Shown: positions 1-11,500 of the stretch, in pieces
Layout of the letters: each line of letters starts with the position of its first letter
How positions within the stretch are numbered: the first letter of the stretch is position 1
Source: Theristus sp. LFF4_11
Lineage: Eukaryota > Nematoda > Chromadorea > Monhysterida > Xyalidae
Assembly: GCA_030248135.1 (NCBI GenBank)
Contig: JASANC010003703.1
Location: 78,078 to 142,077 of the forward strand
Length of the DNA stretch: 64,000 bases
Direction: 5' to 3'
The notes under the pieces: model-generated
Database searches by the model: none
Seen by the model: the letters and a program-made list of their open reading frames with translations, nothing else
Told to the model about the DNA's origin: nothing
Position numbers and translations under genes: made by a program

Positions 1-1
1 G

Positions 2-346
2 CAAGACGCCAAACAGTCGCAGTTGCTGGAGGACCCGCTGCTTTGGTACACTGAGTTCGCAGCTCGGCACGTGAACAAACTGAAGCGGATCAAAGCGAAT
101 GGCGAACTGATGTCTTCGATTGCATACTTTCACTTCGATTTCATTAGTGCCGCACTATTAGCGATGTTGATTGCTGTGGTTTTTCTGCAATTTGCTGAAC
201 CGGAGAACGTTCAAAATGAGTGCACCCCAGCGATTGTCAGTTTCAAGCAGTCCATGAAAAATGTCCATGAAAAACTCACATGTGATCTCAACGCAAACAT
301 TTTGATGCCGACTGATAATGGTCATACTGCAGAGTGGACACTTTAG
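2..346 (+). CDS. C-terminal exon of an unrecognised single-pass membrane protein (partial)
   Basis: The frame is open from the window edge (codons start at base 2) to a TAG at 344-346, giving about 114 residues, so the 5' part of the gene lies outside. The first third is charged and coding-like (WYTEFAARHVNKLKRI). A hydrophobic stretch follows (about residues 47-66, ISAALLAMLIAVVFLQFA) that reads as one membrane segment, then a polar tail with two cysteines. There is an AATAAA at about 427-432, roughly 80 bases after the stop, which fits a terminal exon with a short 3' UTR. I do not recognise the family. The upstream splice acceptor is not visible, so the exon could start slightly inside the window. 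Confidence 0.55.
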   Translation, partial: QDAKQSQLLEDPLLWYTEFAARHVNKLKRIKANGELMSSIAYFHFDFISAALLAMLIAVVFLQFAEPENVQNECTPAIVSFKQSMKNVHEKLTCDLNANILMPTDNGHTAEWTL

Positions 347-3300
347 TGAGAGTTCTTTTGGGTGACATGTTGGTTTTTGTATCTTTGGTCTCTGTCATCT
401 AGTCGGATACGATGCGAGAATTTTAAATAAATTTATTTGAAACGTGTCAGAAATTGGAGAAATTTCCTTCAAACTACACTTCAATCTTCAATCAAGATGC
501 TTCAATCTATTCAGCACCGGAAGTACGTTGAAGTCCATGTATTATCCTTCTTATTAAACGTGACCCAATATGCGTTTGCACGAACAGATAGGGAAAATGT
601 TTCATGGCTGCGAGGCAATTTGAAATCAGCAAAACTTAACGCATTCTGACGGCAGATTTGTGCAAGAAATTGAGGAAAAAAACAATCAGAATTTTTGCCA
701 CTTAGCAAATTTACTTTATTTCATATTCGAATTACGTTAGGGCGCGAAACAGCTTTTCAAGCTGTGCGGCTTTTCCACGCATCATTCAACATTACTCCGC
801 CTCCTTCACACGAAAAGATAATACCCTACATTAGGAAAAAGCATTTCTATTTTGTTTACCGAAGAGAAAAGCTGTTGCCGGTTTCTGTGTGAGCCAAACA
901 TACCTAGAGCATACATGATTCCCATGCACATGACCACCTGACGTTTGAAACAATTAGCCAAACAGGCCGAATGTTTTGAAGGTGTGCACACTGCGCACAG
1001 CGACTGCCTGTGGTCTCGGTACCAATAAACCGCAATTCAATTCCCCGCTGTTCACGCGCACGTGTAGGTAATCGCAGCATTGGATCTGTGCACAGATTCT
1101 GAGCACACTGTTGAAAGAGAAAATCAGGATAGATGTCGGTTGTTTTGCAATGTCGAATAATAAAAATAAACGGCGGGGTCACTGTCACTGCCGTGCGCGC
1201 TCCAACCCCGCGGCCTAATGAAAAACCGGGGCTAAATGCCCGCAAAAACACCACCCCTTCACTTTTTATATCACAAGCAAAAATGTCCTGCACATGTGCA
1301 TTGATAAAATCAGGGGATAAATTCCAAATAAAACATCATGATGGACAAACAATGTCCAACTCAGCAAAATACCAAAATATTCCACTGATCACAGCCTCAG
1401 CCGCAGGGTGGCGCTTGGTTTGGCTCGACCCATGAACGGGTAAAATAATGCAGTGAGGTGAATGCTATTTTTTGTTTTGTGAATGAATGGAAAACTGAAG
1501 AGAGTGATCTGTGAGTGGCCGAAGATCAACGTTGTAGCTATTTATTTATTTACCGCTCTCGTTCACTCAGTGTGTCCCATTGTGTTCTTCCGTTCGAGAC
1601 GACCAAAAAATGCGCGAAATCACATTCGGATATACACACACGACCTTGCCATATCGTCGCTGAAAACATGTTCGCAATATCTGGATTTGCTGTTTTTGAG
1701 GTTGTCTAGACCAAAACCAAGCCGTTTTGCTATTTGACTATTTCTTTTTCACCGTTTCCACGGGCTCTCTGGTTGCGGTCGTAAAGAATCGTTGTTCGTT
1801 TGGCAAAACAACCAACAAGAAAACGAACAGATACAGGCACACAAACACCTCAATTTTTACAGCGCCAATAAAAGTTCCACTCTGATACTTCTTGATTTGT
1901 GGGCTGGCCCCAGGAGCTGCTGTAACCATAATAACCAACAGTCCAGTTTTGTGCCTATGATTCATCGTTTTTGTGTTATTATTTTACCTTTTTCTTGTGT
2001 GTGCGCGCATTTTGTGATAGTAAAATGTTTACGCACACATTTGTCTCAGATGTCGCGCACACACATTTTTTTCGTTCAAAAATTGTGCTAACGTGTTTGT
2101 TGTCGGACGCTATGCGTCATCCGTGTGCAAAAAATAAAGAACGGATAAATTCATCGGCATTTTCACGCACACTTGTTTCTCAGATGATACAAAACTAATG
2201 TCGCGCGCGCCATTTATTTTTAATAGTCCGTTATTCATTCATTCATATTTCCATTTTTTTGTTGCTCGCAGTATATCGACTCTGTTTCTCTCCCGATTAA
2301 TTTTTGAATTACAAATCTGCAACAACCAAAAAACTGTTGCGTGCAACGAGAAAATGGGTGATCGCCAAGTTTACCGTCTCCATCGGATGGTACAATCAAT
2401 TGTCATCGTCGGTTTTCACTGTCACACTGTCCCTACTGGGCTGCGCGTGCAGTTCTGTCATTTTCAATTTTTGTTGCCACCTGAGCTCAGCGTGCCGTAC
2501 ACATCTCCCATGTTGCCCCTCTATAAAATACAGTTGCACTTTCAACGCACGCATTGGAAAATAGTTTTTTTTTATTCTTCTTCATATGCACATTGGTGAT
2601 CATCAAACCTATAAACTGTAGTTTTACGGCGTAATAATCCGACTATAATCTAGAGACACACGAGATGTTCAAAAATAGCAACACGTTTCAGGATATTGCG
2701 GTTTTCTTCAATTACGAGCCTTAGCTGCATACTACTGGACTGGGTTTTCTGTTTGAGGGTTTTTATTGACTGGTCTACTTTTTGAAAACTGTGGTCTTTT
2801 TTTTTCAACGTTTGCTTAATTGGTATCGTATAATTAATCAATCAATCAATCAATCAATTTTATTTGTATGCCTCACGGCCAGTTCACATCAACACATTCA
2901 CAAAACTTCCATTATGCAAAACAAACACAATTGATGTCACAAAAAAAACCTAAAGAAACACAAGATTATTGATGAACTTGGTGAATGCATGAATGAAAGC
3001 AAGCAAAAAGTCGATGCAAACGAATGGGCAGATGACTGCCCGGGTATTCACACAAAGAAACAAAATCCACAAAATAAAACCAACCGTCGACAGTCAGAAA
3101 CAATTGAATGTTAAAAAAAACGCGCAAACACAATTGAAGCTTGAGAGAAGAAATAAATAAAATAGCGCGATCACGAACCGACAACATCAGACAGCGCACA
3201 ACGGCCACGATTGACATTCAGGCACGATTAAATTAAGCAAGAGAAAGCAAAATAAACACGGCACAGTTGCTTTTCTTTTCTTCATCGCAGTTTTTCTCTC

Positions 3301-4375
3301 TTGTTTTTTTTCTCTTTTTTTTCTTTTTTTTCTTTTTTTTGTTTTTGTTTTTTTTGTTATTTTTTTGTTTATGGGCTTTTGTTTTTCCTGTGCCATCCCA
3401 AATACAGCTAACAGCAAGTGATGAGCAACAGCAAGCAAGTAACAGTGCTAGTTAACAAAAAGAACACCCTGAACACAAAAGCCACAAGAGCACACAGAAA
3501 AAACGCGAGATAAAAAGAGCTGTGACATGGACACACACTTGCACCAGATACAAGAAAAAAGAAAACAACACGAAACGTCGCACAAAAGAGCACATGTGAT
3601 TCAAAACAAAAACGCAATCACATTCAGTTGAACATGTTTCAAAACAAAACAAAACAAAACAAAGAGTGCTGGCGGCTGGGCGGACTCTCCTGTCTATTCC
3701 AATGCAGCAGAAAATTTACCAAAGACAAATGAATGAATTTTTTTATATTCCTGCACATTGACATCGTGCACCGTTCAAATGAACTGCTGTGCAATTCAAA
3801 TTTACCGCCAAGTTGGTGTATTATTAAGTTAGCTGAGCTTTAATCATCGAGTTGTTCCAATCCAATTCCAGTTTTTCTCTCTGTTATTTTTACAGTCAAG
3901 CGAAGTTCTTTTCTTTTGGTCACTTTTTTGTTTTTTTCCATGAGCCACCCAATCTTTGGCTTCTCTCATCAGAATTTTTAGAATCTGAATTTCATAAATT
4001 TTCAGAAGAGAACAGCGGGTGTTCGGGTTGGGTGTCGTCCGTCTTCCTCCTCCACGCGATTCTTTCACTTCACCCGACCACCAACAACAACCTCGCCGTG
4101 GAGTGGACCATGGAAAACAGGAAGAGCGTTTTCATTTTGCTGTTTTGAAATTGAACTGCTGTCAACAAACTGCAATAAGCTGCAAAAGTCAATTTTCGGC
4201 AGATTATTTCTTCAGATTTCTTTATTAATCACATAACCTTTGTTTTCGGGTGCTGCATTTCGTTTTTTGGATTCAGTTTATTTGATCGAACATAAAAGAA
4301 GGCGAGCCGAGCGAGGAACTTTGTGAGATACTGAAGATGAACGATTCGAATTTGACTTTCTCTCACAAAAAATAA
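347..4375. other. Intergenic stretch without a supportable gene
   Basis: Many short frames occur on both strands but none has a recognisable domain or consistent exon borders. The stretch holds an AATC microsatellite at about 2838-2860, long T-rich tracts at about 3290-3370, and a run of AAAAC repeats at 3640-3662. Part of it should be the promoter and 5' UTR of the kinase gene that follows. Confidence 0.5.
2838..2860. repeat. (AATC)n microsatellite
   Basis: About five uninterrupted AATC units within an otherwise unique AT-rich region. Confidence 0.9.
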
Positions 4376-4540
4376 ATGAGCCCCATTCCTCTCCAACAAC
4401 AAAATGGCCCAACAGCGATGTTAGCGACGACGCCGCGAACGTCGAGCAATCTGCGTTTGTCGTCGCTTGGATCGAGCGAACAACTGACGACGACGTGCCG
4501 TGGTGCCTCCTCACTCGCTCAATCTTCAATTCGATCCAAG
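4376..4540 (+). CDS. Candidate first coding exon of the polo-like kinase gene
   Basis: An ATG at 4376 directly follows an in-frame TAA. It opens 55 codons of Ser/Thr/Gln-rich sequence (MSPIPLQQQNGP..., TTPRTSSNLRLSSLG) and ends exactly in phase 0 at a donor, AAG|GTGTGA, at 4540/4541. Base composition jumps to GC-rich coding-like sequence between AT-rich flanks. The next plausible phase-0 acceptor on this strand is TTTCGCAG|AAT at 8140/8141, in frame with the first kinase-gene exon, so the natural reading is one gene with a 3.6-kb first intron. This is inference: the exon could belong to another transcript, and an alternative kinase start is the ATG at 8078. Confidence 0.5.
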
Positions 4541-5107
4541 GTGTGATTTTTTGGTCGTTTGTTTTCTTTGAATGTCAATTTTTGCTGCTCTGTTTGGTAA
4601 ACTCTTCCAAACACTATTCGCATGTGCTTCGCTATATTTTCTGTCTGTGAAACAAACTTTTCACAACAGTGCGAATTTTAAAGTTGACAGTTGTGAACAG
4701 CGACAACAGGTTTTCGATCGTGCTTTTTTGGTCTGTTTTTTCGAAAGTTTCGTATCGGTTCTTCTTGTTCTGCACACACCGACATACAACACCGCCATCG
4801 TGCCAGGCAGTGCGTGCGCATTGTGCACGTGCGTTTGCGCGAGAATGTAACGAGCTGCATTGGCCAAAAATAGTATTCTTCCATCGATATTCATTTAAAA
4901 TCGGCGGGCGCCGTTCTTTTCCACCTTTTTTGCGACCCGACCTCCCGTCCATTATTCGGCGCTGGCTTTTTACTTTTCACAGCTACTGTTGCCATAGCAA
5001 GCTGGTTTGCTTTTGTGTGAGTCTTTACTACAAAGTGGAAAGCGCCTTGCGCATGATCGTTTGAAATGAATGATCCTATCCGAGGCACTCCAGCCAGACG
5101 GCGACGT

Positions 5108-7689
5108 TTAACACCGTTTGCAAATAAGAGTGGGGGGGGGGTCTAGCGCTACATGGGAAAGTTTTTAAACCAAGGGTGCAGGGACATTCTACTAATCAAG
5201 GCGCTTCAGGTTTACCCCCTGAGTACCCCCTGATTATGCCTATAAAGGTTGTTTTTAGGGTGCGGAAGTTGAAAAACCCTCGATTTTTTGCGATTTTTCG
5301 CAGTGTACCTTTTTAGCCCTACCGTATCTCGTAGTTGCACAGTTTCTGGAACCTCACACAATATTCACGTGAAAGATCTTGCGGAGTTCTTTAAGGCCAT
5401 GTATCAATGAGCCCTTGCAAGGGGGGCCCTGAGGCGCTACGACGCTAGGTAAAATTACTTCTTTTTAAAAATTACGCTGTTTTTTTAAAACATTTTTTTG
5501 AGCTCATAAACACAATTTTTCGATTTTCATTTTTGGTTCTACAGGGGGGTTTTCGGGGTCGCTGAATTCGAATCTGATCTTAGATTTTTGCTCCGGGCAT
5601 TTTTTTTGCCCTAAAATTAGGCAAAAACACATTTTTTGCGTTTTCCAGTGTTTTTTGGGTTTAATTTTTAATTTTAAGTGCGGATTTTTTTAACAAAGCT
5701 GTTTTACAACAGCCTTACAACCGCTGTATCGGAATCAGTTTTGATATTTTGCAACTGACCACTTGCCCACCCAAAAAATGGGTAAAAAGTTGATTTTTTT
5801 GCTTTTTGCACACGTTTTCGTTTCACAGTGAAAAAATCAAATTAGAAACAACTTGTAATTTTAATTTTTAATTCTACATGGAGGGTTTCTGGGTCGCTGA
5901 ATTTGAATCTGACTTTAGATTTTTGTCCCGGGACTTTTTTTGCTCTAAAAGTTGGGCAAAAACACATTTTTATGCGTTTTCCAGTGGTTTTTTGTTTTAA
6001 TTTTTAATTTTAAGTGCGGATTTTTTTAACAAAGCTGTTTTATAACAGCCATACAACCGCTGTATTTGAATCAGTTTTGATATTTTGCAACTGACCACTT
6101 GTCCATCTAAAAAATGGGTAAAAAGTTGATTTTTTTGCTTTTTGCACACGTTTTCGTTTCACAGTGAAAAAATCAAGTTAGAAACAACTTGTAATTTTAA
6201 TTTTTAGTTCTCCAGGAGGGTTTTCAAGATTGCTGAATTTGAATCTGACCTTAGATTTTTGTCCCGGGCTTTTTTATTGCTCTAAAAATGGGGCAAAAAC
6301 ACATTTTTGTGCGTTTTCCAGTGGTTTTTTGTTTTAATTTTTAGTTTTAAATGTAGAGTTGATTAAAAACAGTTTCATAACAGCCTTACAGCGGTTCTAA
6401 GGTTGTTATGAAACTGTTTTTTAAACAACTCTACATTTAAAATTAAAAATTAAAACAAAAAACCACTGGAAAACGCATAAAAATGTGTTTTGCCCCATTT
6501 TTAAAGCAATAAAAATGCCCGGGGCAAAAATCTAAGGTCAGATTCAAATTCAGCGATCTTGAAAACCTCCCTGGAAATCTAAAAATTAAAATTACAAGTT
6601 GTTTCTAATTTGATTTTTTCATTGTGAAACGAAAACGTGTGCAAAAAGCAAAAAAATCAACTTTTTACCCATTTTTTAAGTGGACAAGTGGTCAGTTGCA
6701 AAATATCAAAACAGATTCAGATACAGCGGTTGTATGGCTGTTATAAAACAGCTTTGTTAAAAACTCCGCATTTAAAATTAAAAATTAAACCAAAAAACCA
6801 CTGGAAAACGCATAAAAATGTGTTTTTGCCCAACTTTTAGAGCAAAAAAAAGCCCGGGACAAAAATCTAAGGTCAGATTCAAATTCAGCGACCCAGAAAC
6901 CCTCTATGTAGAACTAAAAATTAAAATTACAAGTTGTTTCTAACTTGATTTTTTTACTGTGATACGAAAACGTGTGCAAAAAGCAAAAAAAATCAACTTT
7001 TTACCCATTTTTTGGGTGGGCAAGTGGTCAGTTGCAAAATATCAAAACAGATTCAGATACAGCGGTTGTATGGCTGTTGTAAAACAGCTTTGTTAAAAAA
7101 AATCCGCACTTAAAATTAAAAATTAAAACCAAAAAACACTGAAAACGCAAAAAATGTGTTTTTGCCCAATTTTAGGGCAAAAAAATGCCCGGGGCAAAAA
7201 TCTAAGATTAGATTCGAATTCAGCGACCCCGAAAACTCCCTGTAGAACCAAAAATGAAAATCGAAAAATTGTGTTTATGAGCTCAAAAAAATGTTTCAAA
7301 AAAATAGCGTAATTTTTTAAAAAAAAAAGTAATTTTAACTAGCGTCGTAGCGCCTCAGGGACCCCCCTTGCAAGGGCTCATTGATACAGGGCCTTAAAGA
7401 ACTCCGCAAGATCTTTCACGTGAATACTGTGAGAGGTTCCAGAAACTGTGCAACTACGAGATACGGTAGGGCTAAAAAGGTACACTTTGCGAAAAATCGC
7501 AAAAAATCGAGGATTTTTCAACTTCCGCACCCTAAAAACGACCTTTATAGGCATAATCAGGGGGTACTCAGGGGGTAAACCTGAAGCGCCTTGATTAGTA
7601 GAATGTCCCTGCACCCTTGGTTTAAAAACTTTTCATGTATCACGGAATGTTCCTAGGGCCCCCCCACTCTTATTTGCAAACGGTGTTAA
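5108..7689. mobile_element. Large palindromic element (about 2.58 kb), TTAA or TA target site
   Basis: Two arms of about 1.28 kb are nearly perfect reverse complements, meeting at a centre of about 9 bases near 6393. The outer ends read TTTAACACCG and CGGTGTTAAA, which fits insertion at TTAA (piggyBac-like habit) or at TA; the palindrome of the site itself makes the two indistinguishable. Each arm contains about 2.5 tandem units of roughly 340 bp that share the run of a pyrimidine-rich 'TTTTCCAGTG' segment and a 'GACCACTTG' segment. There is no transposase frame, so it is a non-autonomous element. It lies in the inferred first intron of the kinase gene. Confidence 0.85.
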
Positions 7690-8077
7690 AACAACTTGCA
7701 TCAGCTTGTGACAAGCTGTGTGCCCAGAGAACACCGGTCACCCCCCCCCCCTTTGTGTTTATAGTGCTGGGGTGTTTTGGTTTTGTGGGATGTGGGGGTT
7801 GGGGGGGGGACAGAACCCGAGGAAAATTTTTTGGGGGTTTGTTTTGTTTATTGGGTGTGTTGTTTTGTGTGATGCAAAAAAGAGTAATATGTTGTGTACT
7901 TTCACGTTTTGCACGTTAGTTGCGTTATGTCACGAAACGTCAGTACTTTATTTTCGTACTAGTATTACTGCTTATTATGAGTAATCGTTTCCCTCCGCGC
8001 ACAAAAGCTCAGTCGATTCATACTTTTCTGCACGTGTTTAGTGCTGCACTTTGCAATAAATTCGAAAATTGAAAAAA

Positions 8078-8201
8078 ATGAACAATTGTAAAAACCGGAT
8101 CAAAAATTCCAAAGCAACAACAAAAACCATTTCGCAGAATCTCGCAAGCGCCGTCAGCAGCGTCGTCGGCAGTTTCGGCGGCAAGCGGGCGCGCTACCAC
8201 C

Positions 8202-8268
<67 letters not shown>

Positions 8269-8584
8269 CGCCAGTGCAATGGCACGTGGCAGTGCCACCA
8301 ATCATCAGCAACAAAACCCGGGCACACTACAGAACCAGATTCCGAGTCGAACTGACAACAACAACGACAATGACAACAACAATGTGCCGATGGCGATGGT
8401 TGACGGCGCGGAGCAGAGTGACACCACCGACTGCAAGATCGTGTCGCCGCCGGCGCAGCACCAACAACGCAGCACGCACAACAACGCCTCGCCGCAACCG
8501 GCCGACTCGCAGCCGAGTCTGCCCGCGAAGGTGTGCGATCCGAACACCGGACGAGTGCTGCTCATTGGCGAGTACTTGGGAAAG
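8078..8584 (+). CDS. PLK: Polo-like kinase, N-terminal exon with poly-Asn and glycine loop
   Basis: The frame is open from an ATG at 8078, but the coding-like GC-rich part begins at 8141 after a possible acceptor (TTTCGCAG). A CAA-type repeat in the AAC register (about 8205-8270) encodes 22 consecutive Asn after a basic patch (GGKRAR). The segment then becomes Asn/Gln/Ser/Pro-rich and ends with GRVLLIGEYLGK, the first strand of a kinase fold, at donor AAG|GTTCGC. It joins in phase 0 to GGFAWC in the next exon, restoring LGKGGFAWCYKV, the polo-kinase glycine loop with its characteristic Cys in place of the usual third-glycine-region Val. The start codon is uncertain: 8078, or 4376 through splicing. 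Confidence 0.85.
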
Positions 8585-11500
8585 GTTCGCTTTGAGGCTG
8601 GGTTTTTTTTGAAATTTTGGTTTTTTTCGCCGTTTCCACGCACCCATTTTGGAAACCACCTCCTCCCACGAAAAGAGTGAAACGAATTTCGGTCGGTTTT
8701 GCGGATTTGTGAACGGTTTAGAATCTCGTGAGCCGGTATCCTCCTCGCCATATTAGTTTTTTCTGTCGATTTTCATGTTTTGTTGTGTGTTTGATTTTCG
8801 GTAAACCATGGAACTTGACATGCCACTAATAATGGTCACCGACGCACGCCTCGCTTCTGCTGACCCGCCAGATGCGCTAGCGCTTATCTTGCTCCATTCA
8901 GCGTTATCAGCTGATTTAATCGCTTTTAGTGAGTGAGAGTGAAAACTTGTGCTCATAGGCGAAAAATTGTTAGTCATCATTGCGATAGTTTTGTTGTGGT
9001 CGTGTGATTTTTTTGTTCCTGTCGCCGCATCGCTTCGAAACTGTTTTTTTGTTGTGTTGACAATTCTGATAAGAATAATGCCAGAAAACTGCGTGGTTGA
9101 AACTTATTTCGAGGTTTGTTGTGGTAGTGGTGTGTATATTCTTGAATTTATGGAGCCTGTCAGGTCTAACTCAACTGACAGACTGGGGATTTGCAGCACC
9201 TGTTTTGATTTTTTCGAAAGGATTTTAGACTTTGCAAAGATAGGCGTTTCTTTCAAATCGTCCGATCACAGTAAGCGTCAGGTTACTTGCTCGCTCATGA
9301 GACTGGTTGGACAAAGTGATTTGCGTGCTTGTCAATATGAGTGTTTATCTTTTTTTCAAAACCGTGATTAACCGAAAAAGACCGACGAAAATGATTTTTC
9401 ACTCTGCGCCTTTCATAAAATCCGAATTTTAACGTTTCACAACTTTTTGTTTCTTGGTGTGCGTGTGTGTTCTGAGTTCTGGCGTTGCAATAATCTTGAC
9501 ACACGTGACGAAATGCAGCTGCACGCACGTTTTCAGCGTTTTGTTTTAATTTTTTTCAAGATCATATTGGTGAAACTGCCACGGCAAGGTGAACTGTCAA
9601 ACGCAATTTAGTCATTGCCGTCTCAAAAAATTACGGTCTTTTTTCTGCTGTGTGAAAAAATCGGTCGTTTAGTTAGTAGTCAAATTTTTATTGGCTCTTT
9701 CCAATGCATGATTCACTGGGTGCAGTGATATTACAGTGTAAAATCTTTTCGCTGCAAATTTCTTTTCGCCGTTTTCAGTTTGACATTGAATATTTGCTAA
9801 CGAGCGGGATTTCTTGAAAGGTTCAAATGAATCTGATGTTTTTCTGATGAAATTGCATTAGTGGACGATGAGTTTTTTTCTCGGAAAGCGGCAAAATCAA
9901 TGTTTTCATGGCGAGGAAAATGAACGATTTTGTTCAAATATCTAAATATTTGGATGTTTTGATTGATGGCTGTGTGAGGCTGAGTCAGGATAAGGAATTA
10001 CGAAATCAATTAGACTTTTGAACAGGAACATGGCAAGATCTTGAATGAATGCACGCTTGAGAAACCAAATCGTGTTATTTGGGTCAAAGTTTACTGTTGT
10101 TGTGAAAGGCTAATTAGCGAATTGCACTGTGGTGAGATTAGCGTAGACAGTTGGCTCAGGTTGGTTTGTGTCTTTGGCGAACACACACTTGGTTATTGAT
10201 GGCGAACACACACTTGGTTATTGATCAAATCAACACAAACAAACACACACACACACACATACACAATCGGTGCCTCAGGGTGTCAATAGAACAGAACAGT
10301 CCACAAACTGACACAGCAACGACAACAACAGCAAACAATGATAACACAAGGAAGAACATTCGTTCATGTTTTGCTGTTGTCTCGTGTGCGCGTGCACTTT
10401 TGTAGTTTGTACAGCTATACAAAATGTTTAGTTTCTGTGTGGTGTCTCCAATCCCAACCAACCCAACCCTTGACCATGTTCAATATGGTTAGCGTCGTGT
10501 ATGTCCTTGAGCGTTTTAACTGCCACTGTCTCCTTCCTTGCCGATCCATCCATCCATCCCATTCCAATGCGCCAATATTTCACTTTTGTGTCTTTTTGCC
10601 TGTGTGCTTGTGTTTGTGTGTGTGTGTTGCTTTGGTGTTGTTGTTTTCTGTCGTGTTTTCTTTCTGTTCTTCTCTCCACCCCATCGAGGTCACCTGGGAG
10701 CAAGCGCCGTCACAACACTGGAGAAATAATCGTGAATAATGAAAAATGCGCGCCGTTTTTTCTTCTGCACATCACCACCACCACCGCCGCTTCTTCTCGT
10801 TGAGATTCCAACGCAAAATTTGGCTTGTTTTTATGTCATTATAAATATCACAATAAAACGTGTGATGGTTTGTAGTGGGACAGCTAGAAGGAAAGAAACT
10901 GAACTGCACCGCGATCACCGAAATGCAAAGGATCACTTTCATTTCTGCAGAAGTGTGCTAGTATTTTAGTCGTTTTAAGTTTTTTTCGGCATCAGATCAG
11001 ATGACACACGGTTGTTGGGTTTTTTGAAGGTTTCAGTTTACAGCCTGATCGCATATGGGTCCTTTGAACGTGAGAAGTGCCGTTTTTATTCGGATTGTAT
11101 TTTTTACCGTCTGCCGTGTTTATTCATTTATTAAACGGTTTTATAGTCTAACCGAACGGCAGAAGGATCGATTCGAGGGTCATTTTTTGTGCTATTTTCT
11201 GCACTTTTGGCGAACGGGACGGGATGACCGGAATACGGCAGCAATGAAAAAAACAGACAGGGTTCGGTCAGGGTGTTCGTAAATCTAAGAGGATTATAAA
11301 AGCACAAAAGACTGTGGGCTAATTTACTTTTTGACATTAGCGGCGTATGACGGGACTGCGGGCTTTGCGTGTAACAGACAGCATGAGAATATTTTTGATG
11401 AATTTGCTTTCTGTGGCGGATTTTATGGCTGTTTTGGTGATTCTGATTGTATGGGGGCTACTTTTCAGCGAAACATGAATCACTAATATATTCAACAAAA

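Noticed and set aside
904..1293. 129-residue minus-strand frame
   Set aside because: No recognisable domain and no consistent splice partners; composition matches the non-coding surroundings.
3187..3455. Lys-rich or Phe-rich frames across a poly-T tract
   Set aside because: Homopolymer translation; no coding signal.
8018..8314. Minus-strand frame with a long poly-Val run
   Set aside because: It is the antisense of the AAC/CAA repeat in the kinase exon; sense strand, phases and kinase motifs fix the coding direction.
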